A stretch of DNA of 61,430 nucleotides from Hymenobacter lapidiphilus (GTDB lineage Bacteria; Bacteroidota; Bacteroidia; Cytophagales; Hymenobacteraceae). The position numbers and the translations under genes were made by a program. The notes under the pieces were generated by a model. The model saw nothing but the letters and a program-made list of their open reading frames with translations. It was not told the DNA's origin and made no database searches. This document shows, one piece after another, positions 7,782 to 14,721 of this stretch (positions within the stretch are counted from its first letter, which is position 1; each line of letters opens with the position of its first letter). The stretch covers positions 1 through 61,430 of the forward strand of contig NZ_JABKAU010000028.1 in NCBI RefSeq assembly GCF_013377885.1, read 5' to 3'.

Positions 7782-9371
7782 ATGGAAGACGACAAGCAAC
7801 AGCCCAACCTGCCCGACCTCAACCTGCCCCCGCGCCCCCGGCCCGCCGACCCCGGCTACGAAATGGTAGACGGCGACGGCAACATTATGCTGCCCGGCTA
7901 CAAAAGCGTCGACGGCGGCCACGAATCAAACGAGCCGCTGAAAAGCAGCACCGAGGAGACAGCGAAAAACCGGCCTGACAACCAACAACCGACAACTGAC
8001 AACTCGGGAAAGGGACAGCCTGACAACTCGCAACTGACAACTGACAACTCCAAAGTCCAGGCCCTTATCCTGACCGGCTTCGGCATCAACTGCGAAGAGG
8101 AATTCGCGGCCGCTTACCAGCTGGCCGGGGCCGAGGCCACCGTGGTGCACCTCAACCAGGTGCTGCACGGCCACGTGAGCATCCACGATTACGACATCCT
8201 CAACTTCCCCGGCGGCTTCTCGTTCGGCGACGATTTGGGCTCGGGCGTGGTGCTGGCCAACAAGCTGCGCTACCGCAAAAACGACCAGGGCCGCACGCTG
8301 CTCGACGATATTAAGGAGTTTGTGGCCGGCGGCAAGCACGTGCTCGGTATCTGCAACGGCTTCCAGGTGCTGGTGAAACTGGGCCTGCTGCCCGACTTGG
8401 CCGGCACCGTAACGCCCGAAGTAACGCTGACCCACAACGCCTCGGGCCGCTACGAAGACCGTTGGGTGCGGCTGCAAGTCAACCCGAAGTCGAACACGCC
8501 TTTCCTACGTGGAATGGACACGCTGGAAGTACCCGTGCGCCACGGTGAGGGTCGCCTGATTATCGGCAGCCCCGAAACCGCCGCCGCCATCGAATCCCGG
8601 GGCCTCAACTGCCTCAGCTACCTCGACGAAGCCGGCGCGCCCACCGCTGCCTACCCGCACAACCCCAACGGCGCCGACCTGCACTGCGCCGGCCTGACTG
8701 ACACCACCGGCCGCGTGTTCGGCCTGATGCCCCATCCCGAAGCCTTCCTCTCCTTATATAACCACCCCGACTGGGCCCGCCGCAAACGCGCCGACCCCGG
8801 GCTGAGCGAGGAAGGGGAGGGGCTGAAGCTGTTCCGCAATATCGTGGAGCATGCGGCTGCCCTCCCTGGCAGACCCCTCCCCCCGGCCCCCTCCCCAAAA
8901 GAGAGGGGGAGCCAAGCGATGGATGGGAATGTGGCGATTGGTAGTGACGATTCGATGGTAGCGGAACCTGTCGGGGATTTCCAGACTGCTCAGGAACATA
9001 TTTTCACTACCACGCCTCAGAAATGGAAAGCGCTGGGACCTTGGGCGCGGGAGAATCGCAAGCAACCGACTGAAGCTGAGGCCAAGCTATGGGATGAGTT
9101 GCGAAGGGAGAAACTGGGTGTTCAGTTTCGGCGGCAGCACGCCATCGATTCCTATATCGTGGACTTCGTTTGCTTGTCGGCTAAGCTGGTAGTGGAAGCC
9201 GACGGAGAAATTCACGCCGATGCTGAGCAGGCCGCTTACGATAAAGATAGAACCACGGTACTCCAAGAATTAGGGTACGAGGTATTGCGCTTTAGCAACC
9301 AGGAAATCCTGCATAATCCCGCTCGGGTAATCCAGCAAATCAAAGCTCACCTAACTCAGCATCAAACTTGA
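7782..9371 (+). CDS. purQ: PurQ glutaminase fused to a DUF559 endonuclease domain
   Basis: A 529-residue open frame starting two bases after the purL stop. Residues about 89-363 are the PurQ class I glutamine amidotransferase that feeds ammonia to PurL. It has LILTGFGINCEEE, the nucleophile GICNGFQVL near 188, and LMPHPEAF near 316. Residues 1-88 are a non-PurQ extension, the last 25 encoded by a CTGACAAC-type repeat. Residues 364-379 (LPPAPSPKERG) are translated palindromic-element arm. Residues 380-529 are a DUF559/Vsr-like nuclease domain with LGVQFRRQHAID, YIVDFVC, LVVEADGEIH and YEVLRFSNQEI, consistent with a PD-(D/E)xK-type core. The ATG at 8919 could start the nuclease separately. The fusion is explained by insertion of the element at 8873-9481 into the end of purQ. 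Confidence 0.9.
   Translation: MEDDKQQPNLPDLNLPPRPRPADPGYEMVDGDGNIMLPGYKSVDGGHESNEPLKSSTEETAKNRPDNQQPTTDNSGKGQPDNSQLTTDNSKVQALILTGFGINCEEEFAAAYQLAGAEATVVHLNQVLHGHVSIHDYDILNFPGGFSFGDDLGSGVVLANKLRYRKNDQGRTLLDDIKEFVAGGKHVLGICNGFQVLVKLGLLPDLAGTVTPEVTLTHNASGRYEDRWVRLQVNPKSNTPFLRGMDTLEVPVRHGEGRLIIGSPETAAAIESRGLNCLSYLDEAGAPTAAYPHNPNGADLHCAGLTDTTGRVFGLMPHPEAFLSLYNHPDWARRKRADPGLSEEGEGLKLFRNIVEHAAALPGRPLPPAPSPKERGSQAMDGNVAIGSDDSMVAEPVGDFQTAQEHIFTTTPQKWKALGPWARENRKQPTEAEAKLWDELRREKLGVQFRRQHAIDSYIVDFVCLSAKLVVEADGEIHADAEQAAYDKDRTTVLQELGYEVLRFSNQEILHNPARVIQQIKAHLTQHQT
7976..8051. repeat. CTGACAAC-type repeat array within the purQ 5' region
   Basis: Five to six imperfect copies of (A)CTGACAAC(A/T) occur in about 75 bases and are translated as PDNQQPTTDNS-like residues. 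Related words occur at 13027-13066 (end of purN to the purF start) and at 15432-15451 inside purM. It joins an unrelated N-terminal peptide to the start of the PurQ domain. Confidence 0.7.
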
Positions 9372-9481
9372 GCTTCAAGAAGCTCCAACAAAACCAGTAT
9401 AATTCATCAACTACTTAAACTACCCCGCACATCCTCGTCTGGCTCCCCCTCCCTTTTGGGGAGGGGGCCGGGGGGAGGGGT
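8873..9481 (+). mobile_element. Palindrome-bounded DUF559 nuclease element
   Basis: The unit begins ACCCCTCC and ends GGAGGGGT. The first 42 bases and the reverse complement of the last 42 agree at about 41 positions (one A/G difference after CCCCAAAAG). Both arms end inward in GGGGGAGCC. Between them lies only the DUF559 endonuclease frame (8919-9371) and a 67-base AT-richer tail. The arms are the same sequence family as the two 101-bp inserts in purL, which lack the nuclease. It lies exactly between purQ and purC and ends 6 bases before the purC ATG. No transposase is present, so mobility by the nuclease is an inference. Confidence 0.7.
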
Positions 9482-9487
9482 TACCAT

Positions 9488-10420
9488 ATGAACACGCTCA
9501 ACCACTTCGACACTCCCCAGCTCGAGCTCCTGCACCGCGGCAAAGTCCGCGACTCGTACCGGGCGCCCTCGGGCGAGCGGCTCCTGGTGGTAACCGACCG
9601 GCTTTCGGCCTTCGATTCGGTGCTCGATACGCCCGTGGCCCACAAGGGGGCGGTGCTGAACGGGCTGGCCGCGTTCTGGTTTGATAAAACGAAGCACATC
9701 GTGCCCAACCACGTTATCCGCCTGCTCGACCCCAACGTGACGCTGGCCCACGAGGCCGAGCCGATTCGGGTGGAAATGGTGGTGCGTAACTACATCACTG
9801 GCTCGATGCTGCGGGGCTACCAGCAGGGCCAGCGCACCTTCTCGGGCGTAACCGTGCCCGACGGCCTGACCAAGCACCAGCAGTTCCCGGAACCCATCGT
9901 TACGCCCACTACCAAGGAGGAATCGGACCGCGAAATCACGCCCGAGAGCCTCGTGAGCGAAGGTTGGGTGTCGGCTGATTTGTACGAGCAGATGCGGGTG
10001 AAGGCGCTGGAGCTGTTCAACTTTGCCTCGGCCTGGATGGCCGAGCGCGATATCATTCTGGTTGACACCAAGTATGAATTCGGCTTGTTCGATGGTAAGC
10101 TGATGCTGATTGACGAAATCCACACGCCCGACTCGTCGCGCTTCTGGAGCGCCGACGACTACGCCCGCAACCCCGAGGCGGCGGAGCAGATGGATAAGGA
10201 GTACGTGCGCCAGTGGCTCATCGCCAACAAGCAGGACGGCCAGTATCCGCACGCCCTCCCGCCTGAAGTGGCCCAGGAAGCCAGCCGCCGCTACCTCGAC
10301 ATCTATGAGCGCATCACGGGCGCCCCGCTGCCCACCGGCAACGAAACCACGCCCGGCGGCGACGTACAAGCCCGCCTCGTGGCCAACCTGGTGCGCGCTG
10401 GTATCATGAAAGAAGACTAA
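9488..10420 (+). CDS. purC: Phosphoribosylaminoimidazole-succinocarboxamide synthase
   Basis: Joins CAIR and aspartate using ATP to give SAICAR. The 310 residues fit the longer yeast-type SAICAR synthetase branch. Seen are the N-terminal HRGKVRDSY phosphate loop, VVTDRLSAFDSVL, VRNYITGSMLRGYQ, the acidic DTKYEFG strand near residue 197 and the catalytic IDEIHTPDSSRFW near 211. The start ATG is immediately preceded by the GGGGAGGGG end of the palindromic element, which could supply an AGGGG ribosome-binding sequence 8 bases upstream, unusual for this group. It follows purQ in the purine cluster. Confidence 0.95.
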   Translation: MNTLNHFDTPQLELLHRGKVRDSYRAPSGERLLVVTDRLSAFDSVLDTPVAHKGAVLNGLAAFWFDKTKHIVPNHVIRLLDPNVTLAHEAEPIRVEMVVRNYITGSMLRGYQQGQRTFSGVTVPDGLTKHQQFPEPIVTPTTKEESDREITPESLVSEGWVSADLYEQMRVKALELFNFASAWMAERDIILVDTKYEFGLFDGKLMLIDEIHTPDSSRFWSADDYARNPEAAEQMDKEYVRQWLIANKQDGQYPHALPPEVAQEASRRYLDIYERITGAPLPTGNETTPGGDVQARLVANLVRAGIMKED

Positions 10421-10434
10421 AATTGTCGGTAGAT

Positions 10435-10599
10435 ATGCTTCCCACTGCTCTTAACCTCATGTTAGTCCGCTCCGACAACGCCGCCCAATTAGCCGTGCGC
10501 CTCCTGAACCGGCCCCGTCTGCACGAGCAGCTGAGCCGGAAAATCAGCGCTACCAAAGCTAAGTGTCACGCCGCCGACGCGGAGCTTCATGTGATATAG
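10435..10599 (+). CDS. Small unassigned ORF (54 codons), possible gene remnant
   Basis: An ATG-started frame of 54 codons (MLPTALNLMLVRSDN...) in the gap between purC and the next gene. Composition is coding-like (RLLNRPRLHEQLSRK, amphipathic helix) and weakly recalls the C-terminal helix of glycosyltransferases. There is no recognisable family and no promoter. It may be the decayed end of a gene brought in with its lower-GC neighbour. Confidence 0.25.
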   Translation: MLPTALNLMLVRSDNAAQLAVRLLNRPRLHEQLSRKISATKAKCHAADAELHVI

Positions 10600-10609
10600 T
10601 TTGCTGATA

Positions 10610-11083
10610 ATGAACAACTGGAAAGAGTATTTGCGCTTTGATCAGTTTGAAGGACTGGAAGCCCGGGTGCCCCTGAGCTTCCTGCAAACCGAGTCTCCTG
10701 TTCGCCTTTCCTTCGGAGAATACGCCGAGGGCGAGGAACTTCCACCTGAGTCTGTTGCAGCTGTAGATGCAGTGTTGAAGCGGCTGCCAGCATTGGAAAA
10801 ACTAGTAGCGGATGCCGCTTTCGAACACTACAAGATGATCTGCCGGGAGTTCGGACGTATTTATGGTGAGGAATTCGTTAGCCCAAAAGCAGAAAACGAA
10901 CTGGATTTGCAACGTCTTTATCAACTACGAGCTGTCTACTTCCCAGAAGAGCCGGAAATTGGTCGTTTTGGCTTAGGCTTTACTTGCGACTGGGAGGAAG
11001 AACATGGCTTTGGCTTGCAATTCCGCAGTTGGCAAATTGTAGAGGTAGGAGGTGACGCGGAGGCTTTTTCCTTCTATGACTGA
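10610..11083 (+). CDS. DUF6985/immunity-like small protein inside the purine cluster
   Basis: A 157-residue acidic cytosolic protein starting at the ATG at 10610 (an in-frame TTG nine bases earlier is less likely). The C-terminal half contains GRFGLGFTCDWEEEHGFGLQF followed by VEVGG. This resembles the DUF6985 family, which often occurs among polymorphic-toxin immunity-type proteins; that link is from memory and uncertain. No signal peptide or membrane segment. Base composition is clearly lower in GC than purC and purD on either side, suggesting a later arrival. It lies in the same direction as the pur genes, 28 bases before purD, and is probably co-transcribed with them. Confidence 0.55.
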   Translation: MNNWKEYLRFDQFEGLEARVPLSFLQTESPVRLSFGEYAEGEELPPESVAAVDAVLKRLPALEKLVADAAFEHYKMICREFGRIYGEEFVSPKAENELDLQRLYQLRAVYFPEEPEIGRFGLGFTCDWEEEHGFGLQFRSWQIVEVGGDAEAFSFYD

Positions 11084-11111
11084 TCTTCTTTGACTTATCA
11101 ACCACACGATA

Positions 11112-12398
11112 GTGAGCAACAGCCATAAAATCATAGTACTCCTCGGGGGCGGGGCCCGCGAGCACGCCCTGGCCTGGAAACTCACCCAGGATGGCGCCAT
11201 CGTGCACGTGCTGCCCGGCAACGCCGGCATCCCCAACAGCCACCCCGAAATCAGCGCCCTCGACTTTCCGGCCATCAAAAGCTTCTGCGAAGAACACGGC
11301 GCCAGGCTACTGGTAGTAGGTCCCGAAGCCCCGCTGGCGGCTGGCGTGGCCGACTACTTTGTCGGCTCCGATATCCGGGTATTCGGGCCGGGGCGGGCGG
11401 GGGCCATGCTGGAAAGCTCGAAGGTGTGGAGCAAGAACTTCATGCGCCGCCACGGGGTAGCTACTGCCATGTCGTGGCAGTTTCGTAGTGATAAGCTGGC
11501 CGAAGCCCGCGCCAAAGTGGCCGAGCTGGACGGGCAGGTAGTGGTGAAGTTCGATGGGCTGGCCGCCGGCAAAGGCGTGTATGTGTGCTTTTCAGTAGAC
11601 GAAGCGCACGCCGCGCTCGACGACCTGGAGGCTCACCACAGCGGCTGGTTCAGCTTCCTGCTCGAAGAAAAGCTCAGCGGCCCCGAAATCAGCATCATCG
11701 GTATCACCGACGGCAACCGTATCCGCCTGCTGGCTCCTTCCCAGGACCACAAGCAGCTGCTGGCCGACGACCAGGGCCCCAACACCGGCGGCATGGGCGC
11801 CTACTGCCCGGTACCTTTCGCCGACGACAACATCCTGGCCGCCATCCGCACCCAGATTATAGACCCCACGCTGGAGGGCATCCAGGCCGAGCAGTTCGAC
11901 TTTAAGGGCTTCCTGTACTTCGGCATCATGCTCACGCCCCAGGGTCCGAAGCTGCTCGAATACAACGCCCGCCTCGGCGACCCCGAGGCCGAAGTGCTGC
12001 TGCCGGCTCTGCAAAGCAGCCTGCTGGAGCTCCTCGAAGCCACCCTCGACGGCACGCTGGCCCAGACCACCGTGCGCCAACGCCCCGGCCATTATGTGGG
12101 CGTGGTGCTGGCGTCGGGCGGCTACCCAGCCAGTGGCTTTCCGACTGGTTTTCCCATTACGGGCCTCTCGGAGCTACACCCCGGCATCCTCGCATTTCAT
12201 GGGGCTACCAGCCATAATGCGGCTGGTGAGCTGGTGACCAACGGCGGTCGGGTGCTGGTGCTGGTGGGCCATGGCGCTGAGTTGGAAGATGCCGTGCAGT
12301 ACGTGTACCGCGAAGCGGCCCGGGTTAACTTTCAGGACATGTACCTCCGCACTGATATCGGCCAGCGGCCGGAACCCGTCCTTGCAAACAACTGGTAA
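11112..12398 (+). CDS. purD: Phosphoribosylamine-glycine ligase
   Basis: ATP-grasp enzyme making GAR from phosphoribosylamine and glycine, step 2 of IMP synthesis. At 428 residues it is full length from a GTG at 11112. The N-terminal GGGAREHALAWKL is a close variant of the usual GGREHALAWKL. An ATP-grasp segment VVVKFDGLAAGKGVYV lies near residue 142, DHKQLLADDQGPNTGGMGAY near 214 and the metal-binding LLEYNARLGDPEAE near 283. The stop codon overlaps the proposed purN start by 17 bases, suggesting coupled translation. Confidence 0.95.
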   Translation: MSNSHKIIVLLGGGAREHALAWKLTQDGAIVHVLPGNAGIPNSHPEISALDFPAIKSFCEEHGARLLVVGPEAPLAAGVADYFVGSDIRVFGPGRAGAMLESSKVWSKNFMRRHGVATAMSWQFRSDKLAEARAKVAELDGQVVVKFDGLAAGKGVYVCFSVDEAHAALDDLEAHHSGWFSFLLEEKLSGPEISIIGITDGNRIRLLAPSQDHKQLLADDQGPNTGGMGAYCPVPFADDNILAAIRTQIIDPTLEGIQAEQFDFKGFLYFGIMLTPQGPKLLEYNARLGDPEAEVLLPALQSSLLELLEATLDGTLAQTTVRQRPGHYVGVVLASGGYPASGFPTGFPITGLSELHPGILAFHGATSHNAAGELVTNGGRVLVLVGHGAELEDAVQYVYREAARVNFQDMYLRTDIGQRPEPVLANNW

Positions 12399-13053
12399 CC
12401 ATAGCGCCTCCAAGGCCCGGCTGGCCATCCTGCTCTCGGGCCGGGGCTCCAACATGGTGGCGCTGGTAACGGCGGCCCAGACCGGCATGCTGCGCGAGCT
12501 GGCCGAGGTGGCGTTGGTGTTCAGCAACCACCCCGACGCGCCCGGTTTGGCCACGGCCGCCGCGCTGGCCTGCCCCACGGCCAGCCTCAGCAGCCAGGGC
12601 CGTCAGCGCGCCGACTATGATGCCGAAGTGGTAGAAATCCTGCGCCAATACCAGCCCGATTACGTGGTGCTGGCCGGCTATATGCGCATCCTCTCGCCTA
12701 CGTTCGTGCGCGCCTTCGCGGGCCGCATCCTCAACATTCATCCCGCCGACACCCACCAGCACCAGGGCCTGCATGCCTACGAATGGGCCTTTGATAACCA
12801 GCTGGTTGAAACCAAAATAACGGTGCATCTGGTTGATGAAGGATTAGACACCGGTCCCATTCTGGCCCAGCAAACCGTGGACCTTCGCGGAGCCGCCACC
12901 CTGGCCGAAGTCGAGCGTCGCGGGCTACTGGCCGAGCATCAGCTGTACGCAAAAGCGTTGGCCGAATTGATTGAAGAACGACACTCGGTAAACCCTTCTC
13001 TGAAGGACTCCAACAGCGTACCCCACCCCAGCGGCCTGGCAACTGGCAACTGA
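12382..13053 (+). CDS. purN: Phosphoribosylglycinamide formyltransferase
   Basis: Transfers a formyl group from 10-formyl-THF to GAR. From the TTG at 12382 (overlapping purD) the protein has 223 residues. It opens with ARLAILLSGRGSNM, followed by YVVLAGYMRILSP and the catalytic region ILNIHPADTHQHQG. The catalytic Asn and His are present, but the usual HPSLLPxxxG loop is replaced by a His-rich one. The catalytic Asp is in VDEGLDTGPILAQ. The last 20 or so residues (after HSVNP) are not conserved and end within a CTGACAAC-type repeat. The longer frame back to 12271 overlaps purD and is not family-like. Confidence 0.9.
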   Translation: MQTTGNHSASKARLAILLSGRGSNMVALVTAAQTGMLRELAEVALVFSNHPDAPGLATAAALACPTASLSSQGRQRADYDAEVVEILRQYQPDYVVLAGYMRILSPTFVRAFAGRILNIHPADTHQHQGLHAYEWAFDNQLVETKITVHLVDEGLDTGPILAQQTVDLRGAATLAEVERRGLLAEHQLYAKALAELIEERHSVNPSLKDSNSVPHPSGLATGN

Positions 13054-13069
13054 CAACCGATAACTCAAG

Positions 13070-14584
13070 ATGTGCGGAATTGTAGGTTTTTACGGCCCCG
13101 ATGATGTTGCCCACGACATTGTGTTTGGCCTGACGGCGCTCCAGCACCGGGGGCAGGACGCGGCCGGTATGGCCACCTTCGATGGCAACTTCCACCTGTG
13201 CAAAGGCAACGGGCTGATTTCCGACGTGTTCCGGCCCAAGCAGCTGCGCAAGCTCAAGGGCAACATTGGCATCGGCCACGCCCGCTACACCACCCAGGGT
13301 TCGGGCGATGCGGAGCTGGCCCAGCCGTTTACCACCAGCTACCCGTTTGGGCTGGCGATGGTGCACAACGGTAACGTTATCAACTTCCGTTCGGCTGCCA
13401 AGCGCCTGCACGAAAAGTACCACGTGCTGCCCAAAACCAGCAACGACCTGGAGCTTATTATGTACACCTTCGCCTCCGAGCTGCGCCTGAAAAACCTCGA
13501 TGCGCTGTCGGTAGTCGATATTTTTGATGCGGTGGAGACCACCCAGGAGCTGGTAAAAGGTGCCTACGCCACCGTGACCATCATTGCCGGCCACGGCATG
13601 CTGGCCTTCACCGACCCGCTGGGCATCCGGCCGCTGGTGCTGGGCCGCCGCATCACGGAGGCCGGTCCGGTGTATGCCTTCACCTCCGAAAGCACCTGCT
13701 TCGATTACCTGGGCTTCGAGTTTATCAAGAACGTGGGGCCGGGGCAGGCCATCTTTATAGACAACAACTTCGAGGTGCACTACAAGAACCCGTACAGCCT
13801 GCCCAAGGCGTTCTGCGTGTTCGAGCACATCTACTTCGCCCGCGAAGATTCCACCATTCATGGCCGGCTGGTGGCTCGCGAGCGGGTGCGGCTGGGCAAA
13901 ATGCTGGCCCGCAAGGTAATTGAGTCGGGTATCCAGCCCGATATGGTGATTGATGTGCCTTCGTCGGGCTACTTTGCGGCCTCCGGGCTGGCCGAGGCCA
14001 TTGGCGTGCCTTACCGCCGGGCGCTGGTGAAAAATAACCACATGGGCCGCTCGTTCATCGTCAGCAGCCAGGCCGGTCGCGAGGATATCGTGCGCAAGAA
14101 GCTCAACCCCATCCGCGAGTTTGTGGAGGGCAAGAAGATAGCCGTGGTCGACGACAGTATCGTGCGCGGCACCACCTCACGGCGCATCGTACGGATTCTG
14201 CGCGAGGCGGGCGCAGCCGAGGTATACTTCATCAGCAGCGCCCCGCCCATTATTGCGCCCTGCATTTATGGCATCGATATGGCCATGAGCACCGAGCTGA
14301 TTGCGGCTAACTACACGGAGGAGGAAATCTGCCGCTACATCGAGGCCGACAAGGTTATCTACCAATCAGTAGAAGACTTGCAGGAGCTGTTTGCCGAGGA
14401 CAAGGGCCACGGCGGCGGCTGCTTCGCCTGCTTCACCGGCAACTACCCCACCGGCGACATCACCAAATACTTGGGTCACATTCAGGAGGAGCGCGAAAGC
14501 CACCGCGGCGACAAGTCGAAAAAGTCTGCTGCGGATGCCGTGCCCTCAGTAAGCGCCAAATCCCCGGCTCCTACAGAACATTAA
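13070..14584 (+). CDS. purF: Amidophosphoribosyltransferase
   Basis: Committed step of purine synthesis: PRPP plus glutamine gives phosphoribosylamine. 504 residues. The N-terminal Cys exposed after Met removal (MCGIVGFYG) is the glutaminase nucleophile, so there is no propeptide. ALQHRGQDAAG and HARYTTQGSG follow, and the PRPP-binding loop VVDDSIVRGTTS lies near residue 360. The C terminus carries GGGCFACFTGNYPTGD, then a Lys/Ser-rich tail. The purF product is normally feedback-inhibited by purine nucleotides. It starts 16 bases after purN, inside a stretch carrying the CTGACAAC-type repeat. Confidence 0.96.
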   Translation: MCGIVGFYGPDDVAHDIVFGLTALQHRGQDAAGMATFDGNFHLCKGNGLISDVFRPKQLRKLKGNIGIGHARYTTQGSGDAELAQPFTTSYPFGLAMVHNGNVINFRSAAKRLHEKYHVLPKTSNDLELIMYTFASELRLKNLDALSVVDIFDAVETTQELVKGAYATVTIIAGHGMLAFTDPLGIRPLVLGRRITEAGPVYAFTSESTCFDYLGFEFIKNVGPGQAIFIDNNFEVHYKNPYSLPKAFCVFEHIYFAREDSTIHGRLVARERVRLGKMLARKVIESGIQPDMVIDVPSSGYFAASGLAEAIGVPYRRALVKNNHMGRSFIVSSQAGREDIVRKKLNPIREFVEGKKIAVVDDSIVRGTTSRRIVRILREAGAAEVYFISSAPPIIAPCIYGIDMAMSTELIAANYTEEEICRYIEADKVIYQSVEDLQELFAEDKGHGGGCFACFTGNYPTGDITKYLGHIQEERESHRGDKSKKSAADAVPSVSAKSPAPTEH

Positions 14585-14596
14585 TTCAGCAAACAC

Positions 14597-14697
14597 CTGT
14601 CATCCTGAGCGAAGCGAAGGACCTTATCACACTTGAATGGCATCGTTCAGCAATAATTCAGGCGTGGTAAGGTCCTTCACTTCGCTCAGGATGACAG
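14597..14697. repeat. Dispersed palindrome, GTCATnCTGAGCG family
   Basis: Outer arms CTGTCATCCTGAGCGAAG and its inverse, extending through GGACCTTA / TAAGGTCC, surround a 40-base loop. It fills the purF-purM gap. Confidence 0.8.
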
Positions 14698-14721
14698 ACT
14701 TCTTTTCGATTCTCTCCTGCC

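Noticed and set aside
12731..14041. 436-codon minus-strand frame opposite purN and purF
   Set aside because: Shadow frame without recognisable domains; purF and purN are certain.
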